A stretch of 9,755 bases of DNA from Butyricicoccus sp. (GTDB taxonomy: Bacteria > Bacillota > Clostridia > Oscillospirales > Butyricicoccaceae). The notes beneath the pieces were generated by a model. The model saw only the letters and a program-made list of their open reading frames with translations, had not been told where the DNA came from and did no database searches. Both the position numbers and the translations under genes were made by a program. Shown here in pieces: positions 7,091 to 9,755 of this stretch. Position 1 is the stretch's first letter. Every line of letters starts with the position of its first letter. Location: positions 1 through 9,755 of the forward strand of contig JAUMSA010000298.1 of NCBI GenBank assembly GCA_031293105.1. The letters run 5' to 3'.

Positions 7091-7123
7091 AAAAACAGCG
7101 CGAACCCGACATGGTCCGCGCTG
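7091..7123 (-). terminator. Terminator of the cytidylate-kinase-like gene
   Basis: In the minus-strand transcript, the complements of 7113-7123 and 7096-7106 form an 11-pair stem (one G-T wobble) with a 6-base loop, followed by five T (complement of 7091-7095). It ends the gene whose stop is at 7166. Together with the hairpin at 7055-7082 it makes a convergent double terminator. Confidence 0.88.
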
Positions 7124-7165
7124 CCTCTCTCCCTCTCTTTTCTCAAGCAACCGGTATTGGTTTGA

Positions 7166-7777
7166 TTATTTGCGCAGTGCATCCACGTACTGCGCCAGCA
7201 GCTCGACCGATTTATCCACGCCCAAGCGGCCCGCATTGACGCAAAGGTCATAATGCTCGCACTTGCCCCATACCTTGCCGGTATAGTAGTTGTAGTAGGT
7301 CGAACGCTGTTTATCCATCTTTTCCAGAGCCGCTTCCGGTGTTTTGCCGGTGATCTCATAGTCGCCGTGCGTCTGGATGCGGCGCACACGGTCTTCGATC
7401 GTGCCATGGATGAAGAAGTCAAATTTGTTGGTGCATTCGCGCAAAACGTGGTCGCCGCAGCGGCCTACGATGACGCAGGGGCCGGACTCTGCCGCTTCGC
7501 GGATGACCTTGGCCTGCGCCAGATACAACTGGTCGGTCAGGCTCATGCCGTTGAGTCCCGTGGACCCGAACATGGTCAGCGAATACAAAAAGCTGTTGGT
7601 AGCGCGCTTGTCGAGCTGCTCAAACAGTTCTTCGCTAAAGCCGGATTTCTTCGCCGCGCGGGTAATCAGCTCACGGTCGAGAAACGAAATTCCCAGACGC
7701 TTGGCCAGTTTATGTCCGATTTCGCGGCCGCCGGTGCCATACTGTCTGCTGATTGTAATAATGAGGTTATCTGTCAT
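7166..7777 (-). CDS. Cytidylate kinase-like family protein
   Basis: The product is 203 residues with a P-loop kinase fold of the cytidylate-kinase-like (Cytidylate_kin2) type. The N-terminus carries IITISRQYGTGGREIGHKLAKRL, in which GTGGREIG (14-21) replaces the classical GKS/T Walker A. Then come FLDRELI (32-38), VIVGRCGDHVL (102-112), an arginine-rich lid region IEDRVRRI (127-134), and KMDKQRSTYYNYYTGKVWG with YDLCVNAGRLG towards the C-terminus. Proteins of this group are common in Clostridia but most are uncharacterised. They are distinct from the true Cmk of pyrimidine metabolism, so CMP phosphorylation should not be assumed. The start at 7777 is chosen because GGAGGG lies 7 bases before it, while the in-frame ATG at 7792 overlaps that same ribosome site. 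It has its own promoter, just after murC, and a terminator behind it. Confidence 0.9.
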   Translation of the reverse strand: MTDNLIITISRQYGTGGREIGHKLAKRLGISFLDRELITRAAKKSGFSEELFEQLDKRATNSFLYSLTMFGSTGLNGMSLTDQLYLAQAKVIREAAESGPCVIVGRCGDHVLRECTNKFDFFIHGTIEDRVRRIQTHGDYEITGKTPEAALEKMDKQRSTYYNYYTGKVWGKCEHYDLCVNAGRLGVDKSVELLAQYVDALRK

Positions 7778-7784
7778 TGCCGAT

Positions 7785-7790
7785 CCCTCC
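7785..7790 (-). promoter_or_regulatory. Ribosome binding site deciding the kinase-like start
   Basis: GGAGGG on the minus strand is 7 bases before the ATG at 7777. The upstream in-frame ATG (7792) overlaps this site and has no site of its own. Confidence 0.8.
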
Positions 7791-7833
7791 ATTCCGCGTG
7801 GCTTATACAAATTAACCAATCAACTCTGGTATT

Positions 7834-7862
7834 ATTATGCCGCACTTGGTCAGATTTGTCAA
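7834..7862 (-). promoter_or_regulatory. Sigma-A promoter of the cytidylate-kinase-like gene
   Basis: A perfect -35 TTGACA (7857-7862) and -10 CATAAT (7834-7839) lie 17 bp apart on the minus strand. The -35 is only 22 bp past the murC stop codon, with no terminator between, so readthrough from murC may add to expression. Confidence 0.87.
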
Positions 7863-7884
7863 GCGTTTTTCACTGGCATTTTGC

Positions 7885-9288
7885 TTATTGTTGATTGTTT
7901 GTAACCTTTTCTTCGTCGTCCCCGACCAACATTCGACCTACCGTATCGATGTTGCCGGCGCCCATAGTGAGAATCAAATCACCCGGTTTGGCTTCGGCGC
8001 GCAGGAAATCGACAATCTTTTCAAAGCTGTCAAAAAAGCGTGCGCCGGGCACAGCAGCCGCCAGATCGCTCGATTCGATGCCGATGGTATTCTTTTCGCG
8101 GGCGGCATAAATGGGCGCCAAAACCGCCACATCGCACAGCTTGAGCGCTTCCACGAACTCACCAAAGAGCGCCTTAGTGCGGGTGTAGGTATGGGGCTGG
8201 AAGGCGCACAAAATGCGGTCAAAGCCCATGTCGCGAGCAGCGCTCAGCGTCGCGCGCATCTCGCTGGGGTGGTGGGCATAGTCGTCCACAACCACCGCAC
8301 CATTGGGTAGGGTGCCGGTGCGCTGGAAGCGGCGGGACGAACCGGTAAAGGCCGACAGTCCCTCCCCTACCCGCGCGCCATCCAGGTTCAGGTAATAGGA
8401 CGCCGCACAGGCCGCCAGGGCGTTCAGCATATTGTGCTTGCCCGGCACGTTCAGCGTCACGGTGGTATACGGCTGGCCGTGTACCTGGACGGTGAAATGA
8501 TAGTATCCCTTTTCCACCGAGATATCGACCGGGCGCACATCGGCCGTTTCGGTCGTGCCAAAGGTCAGGATGCGGCGCGGCACGTCCTGCACGGCGCGCA
8601 GGGCATTGGGGTCGTCCGCATTGACGACGACCAAGCCGTCTTCGGGCGTGCGCAGGCAAAATTCATGGAACGAGTGGATGATGTCATCTAAGTCCTTGAA
8701 AAAGTCCAGATGGTCGGCTTCGATGTTCAAAATCACCGCTACCGTGGGCGAAAAGCTCAAAAACGAGTTGCAGTATTCGCACGATTCAGCCACAAAGCAG
8801 CCATGGCCGCCGATGCGCAGCGTGCCGCCGATGGCTGGCAGATGGCTGCCCACCATGACCGTGGGGTCGAGCTTGGCGTGCATGGCGATCAGGCTCATCA
8901 TGGACGTGGTCGTGGTCTTGCCATGGGTACCCGACAGGCAGATGACGTTTTGATAATCCTTCATCAGGCTGCCCCAGGCTTCGGCGCGTTCGAGCACCGG
9001 CAGGCCAAGCTCATGGGCGCGCACAATCTCCGGATTGTCGTCATGGACAGCTGCGGTGCGGATGATGACCGATGCATGCTCGACATTTTCAGGCAGATGG
9101 GCATAGGTGATCTTAGCGCCCAGCCGTTCCAGCCGCTCGGCCACCGCCGAATGGGCGCGGTCGGACCCCGTGACCGGCACGCCAAGCGACAGCAGCAGCT
9201 CGGCTAGGGCGCTCATCGAAACGCCGCCGATGCCAATCAAGTGCATGGATTTTTTTTGCTCTATATATGGTTTCAGGGAATGTTCCAT
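7885..9288 (-). CDS. murC: UDP-N-acetylmuramate--L-alanine ligase
   Basis: This 467-residue cytoplasmic Mur ligase adds L-alanine to UDP-MurNAc with ATP, the first step of the peptidoglycan stem peptide. The N-terminal Rossmann domain shows MHLIGIGGVSMSALAELL (15-32). The central ATPase domain has the P-loop SGTHGKTTTT (119-128), then the AESCEY region and NIEADHLDFF (188-197). The C-terminal domain has DDYAHHPSEM (335-344) and FQPHTYTRTKAL (363-374), both MurC signatures, and ends with LTMGAGNIDTVG. The length is normal. The frame is open upstream to 9444, but the ATG at 9288 is the real start: AAGGAG is 9 bases before it, and the extension crosses the promoter region and overlaps spoVG. It is divergent from spoVG. 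The downstream kinase-like gene is on the same strand, 107 bp away. No defect is visible. Confidence 0.97.
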   Translation of the reverse strand: MEHSLKPYIEQKKSMHLIGIGGVSMSALAELLLSLGVPVTGSDRAHSAVAERLERLGAKITYAHLPENVEHASVIIRTAAVHDDNPEIVRAHELGLPVLERAEAWGSLMKDYQNVICLSGTHGKTTTTSMMSLIAMHAKLDPTVMVGSHLPAIGGTLRIGGHGCFVAESCEYCNSFLSFSPTVAVILNIEADHLDFFKDLDDIIHSFHEFCLRTPEDGLVVVNADDPNALRAVQDVPRRILTFGTTETADVRPVDISVEKGYYHFTVQVHGQPYTTVTLNVPGKHNMLNALAACAASYYLNLDGARVGEGLSAFTGSSRRFQRTGTLPNGAVVVDDYAHHPSEMRATLSAARDMGFDRILCAFQPHTYTRTKALFGEFVEALKLCDVAVLAPIYAAREKNTIGIESSDLAAAVPGARFFDSFEKIVDFLRAEAKPGDLILTMGAGNIDTVGRMLVGDDEEKVTNNQQ

Positions 9289-9297
9289 TTGGAAATG

Positions 9298-9303
9298 CTC
9301 CTT
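9298..9303 (-). promoter_or_regulatory. Ribosome binding site deciding the murC start
   Basis: AAGGAG on the minus strand is 9 bases before the ATG at 9288. No comparable site precedes the in-frame ATG at 9444. Confidence 0.85.
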
Positions 9304-9354
9304 CTCTCTATACTTCACTCCAAAAGCGAAAAAATTTTTCCGCGTACCTGTATT

Positions 9355-9360
9355 ATTATA
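9355..9360 (-). promoter_or_regulatory. Candidate -10 of the murC promoter
   Basis: TATAAT on the minus strand lies 66 bp before the murC start. The -35 position at 17 bp spacing reads TTTATA, which is poor, so an activator may be needed or another spacing used. An A/T-rich near-palindrome (9326-9343, core AAAAATTTTT) follows in the murC leader. Confidence 0.5.
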
Positions 9361-9367
9361 TGCCAAC

Positions 9368-9407
9368 CTGTCCAAAATATAAATAGCAAATCTCCCGATT
9401 TGGACAG
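9368..9407. repeat. Perfect 9-bp inverted repeat between murC and spoVG
   Basis: CTGTCCAAA (9368-9376) and TTTGGACAG (9399-9407) are exact reverse complements with a 22-bp AT-rich spacer. Their centres are 31 bp apart, about three helical turns. The left arm lies just upstream of the candidate murC -10. The right arm ends 5 bp before the spoVG ribosome site. It could be a paired operator or a hairpin in the spoVG leader. Confidence 0.6.
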
Positions 9408-9427
9408 TTTCTAAGGAGCATTCAATT

Positions 9428-9691
9428 ATGGAAATCACCGACATTAAATTTCGCCATTTTCACGATGAGGGCCGCCTGCGTGCGCTGGTCTCGGTCACGT
9501 TCGACGATGTGTTCGCCGTGCATGACATCAAGATCATTGACGGCAACGACCGGCTGTTCCTCGCCATGCCTTCGCGCCGTATGCCGGACGGCAAATACCG
9601 GGACATTGTCCACCCAATCGGCCCCAGCCTGCGCGAAACGCTGGAAAAAACCGTGCTGCGCGCCTATGAGGAGCAGCAGCACCCTATGTAA
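9428..9691 (+). CDS. spoVG: SpoVG family septation/sporulation regulator
   Basis: This 87-residue protein is full length for the SpoVG family (about 85-100). The sequence follows the family throughout: MEITDIKFRHFHDEGRLRAL at the N-terminus, VHDIKIIDGNDRLFLAMPSR (31-50), then PDGKYRDIVHPI (53-64) and a C-terminal helix starting near residue 67. SpoVG proteins are small dimeric RNA/DNA-binding regulators. In Bacillus subtilis SpoVG affects asymmetric septation and sporulation, and in other Firmicutes it affects capsule, virulence and envelope genes. AAGGAG is 9 bases before the ATG. The gene is divergent from murC. In B. subtilis spoVG lies beside the cell-wall gene glmU, so a cell-wall neighbour fits. 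I cannot identify its promoter with confidence; TATAAA at 9378-9383 is a weak -10 candidate. A terminator-like hairpin follows at the window edge. Confidence 0.96.
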   Translation: MEITDIKFRHFHDEGRLRALVSVTFDDVFAVHDIKIIDGNDRLFLAMPSRRMPDGKYRDIVHPIGPSLRETLEKTVLRAYEEQQHPM

Positions 9692-9721
9692 GCCCTTCCC
9701 TTTCTTATCCTCCCTATTCTG

Positions 9722-9755
9722 AAAACAGCGGCGCGCCCCAAACCGGGTGCGCCGC
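9722..9755. terminator. GC-rich terminator-like hairpin at right edge
   Basis: GCGGCGCGCCC (9728-9738) pairs with GGGTGCGCCGC (9745-9755), with one G-T wobble and a 6-base loop. On the plus strand any T-run would lie just outside the window. On the minus strand the stem is followed by TGTTTT (complement of 9722-9727), so it can end a convergent minus-strand gene to the right, spoVG, or both. Confidence 0.65.

Noticed and set aside
6025..7422. 465-residue minus-strand open frame
   Set aside because: It runs antisense through dapL and the HAD gene and over the convergent terminators into another frame of the kinase-like gene. All three real genes explain the sequence better.
9289..9444. N-terminal extension of MurC to an ATG at 9444
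   Set aside because: The extension has no ribosome site, crosses the promoter region and overlaps the spoVG start. MurC proteins start at the position of the 9288 ATG, which has AAGGAG 9 bases upstream.
1..9755. Mobile element, phage, CRISPR array, toxin-antitoxin or defence system
   Set aside because: I found no transposase or integrase frame, no spaced repeats, no target-site duplications and no break in base composition. All genes are recognisable housekeeping families or common Clostridia proteins.

Overview
The window reads as an ordinary housekeeping stretch of a GC-rich, Gram-positive, probably anaerobic and spore-forming member of the Clostridia (Oscillospiraceae or Butyricicoccaceae-like). 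The taxonomic guess is inference. It rests on a type III glutamine synthetase, the DapL aminotransferase route to diaminopimelate, a SpoVG protein, a Clostridia-type cytidylate-kinase-like protein, strong AAGGAG ribosome binding sites and sigma-A type promoters. I see no mobile element, CRISPR array, phage gene, tRNA or rRNA, and no convincing undescribed system.

Layout, left to right. Bases 1-1043 (minus) hold most of an RsmF-like rRNA m5C methyltransferase that runs off the left edge. Bases 1063-1617 (minus) encode a small lipoprotein with an OB-fold-like C-terminal half, driven by a near-consensus promoter and probably cotranscribed with the methyltransferase. Bases 1792-3885 (minus) encode glutamine synthetase III, with a good promoter, a structured leader and a strong terminator. 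A divergent control region of about 400 bp (3886-4287) contains promoters facing both ways and a perfect 14-bp palindrome. Bases 4288-6344 (plus) are a dapF-dapL operon making meso-diaminopimelate. A terminator follows, and immediately after it comes a HAD-family phosphatase gene (6400-7053, plus). Two facing terminators (7055-7123) separate that gene from a cytidylate-kinase-like gene (7166-7777, minus) with its own promoter. Upstream of it, also on minus, is murC (7885-9288). murC is divergent from spoVG (9428-9691, plus) across a 139-bp region with a perfect 9-bp inverted repeat. The window ends in a GC-rich hairpin that looks like a terminator.

The genes share a nitrogen and cell-wall theme. 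Glutamine synthetase III assimilates ammonia. DapL and DapF make the diamino acid used for lysine and for peptidoglycan cross-linking. MurC starts the stem peptide, and SpoVG is a small RNA/DNA-binding regulator linked to sporulation and envelope functions. The most useful leads are regulatory: the palindrome between glnN and dapF, the inverted repeat between murC and spoVG, the glnN leader hairpin, and the terminator sitting directly in front of the HAD gene.
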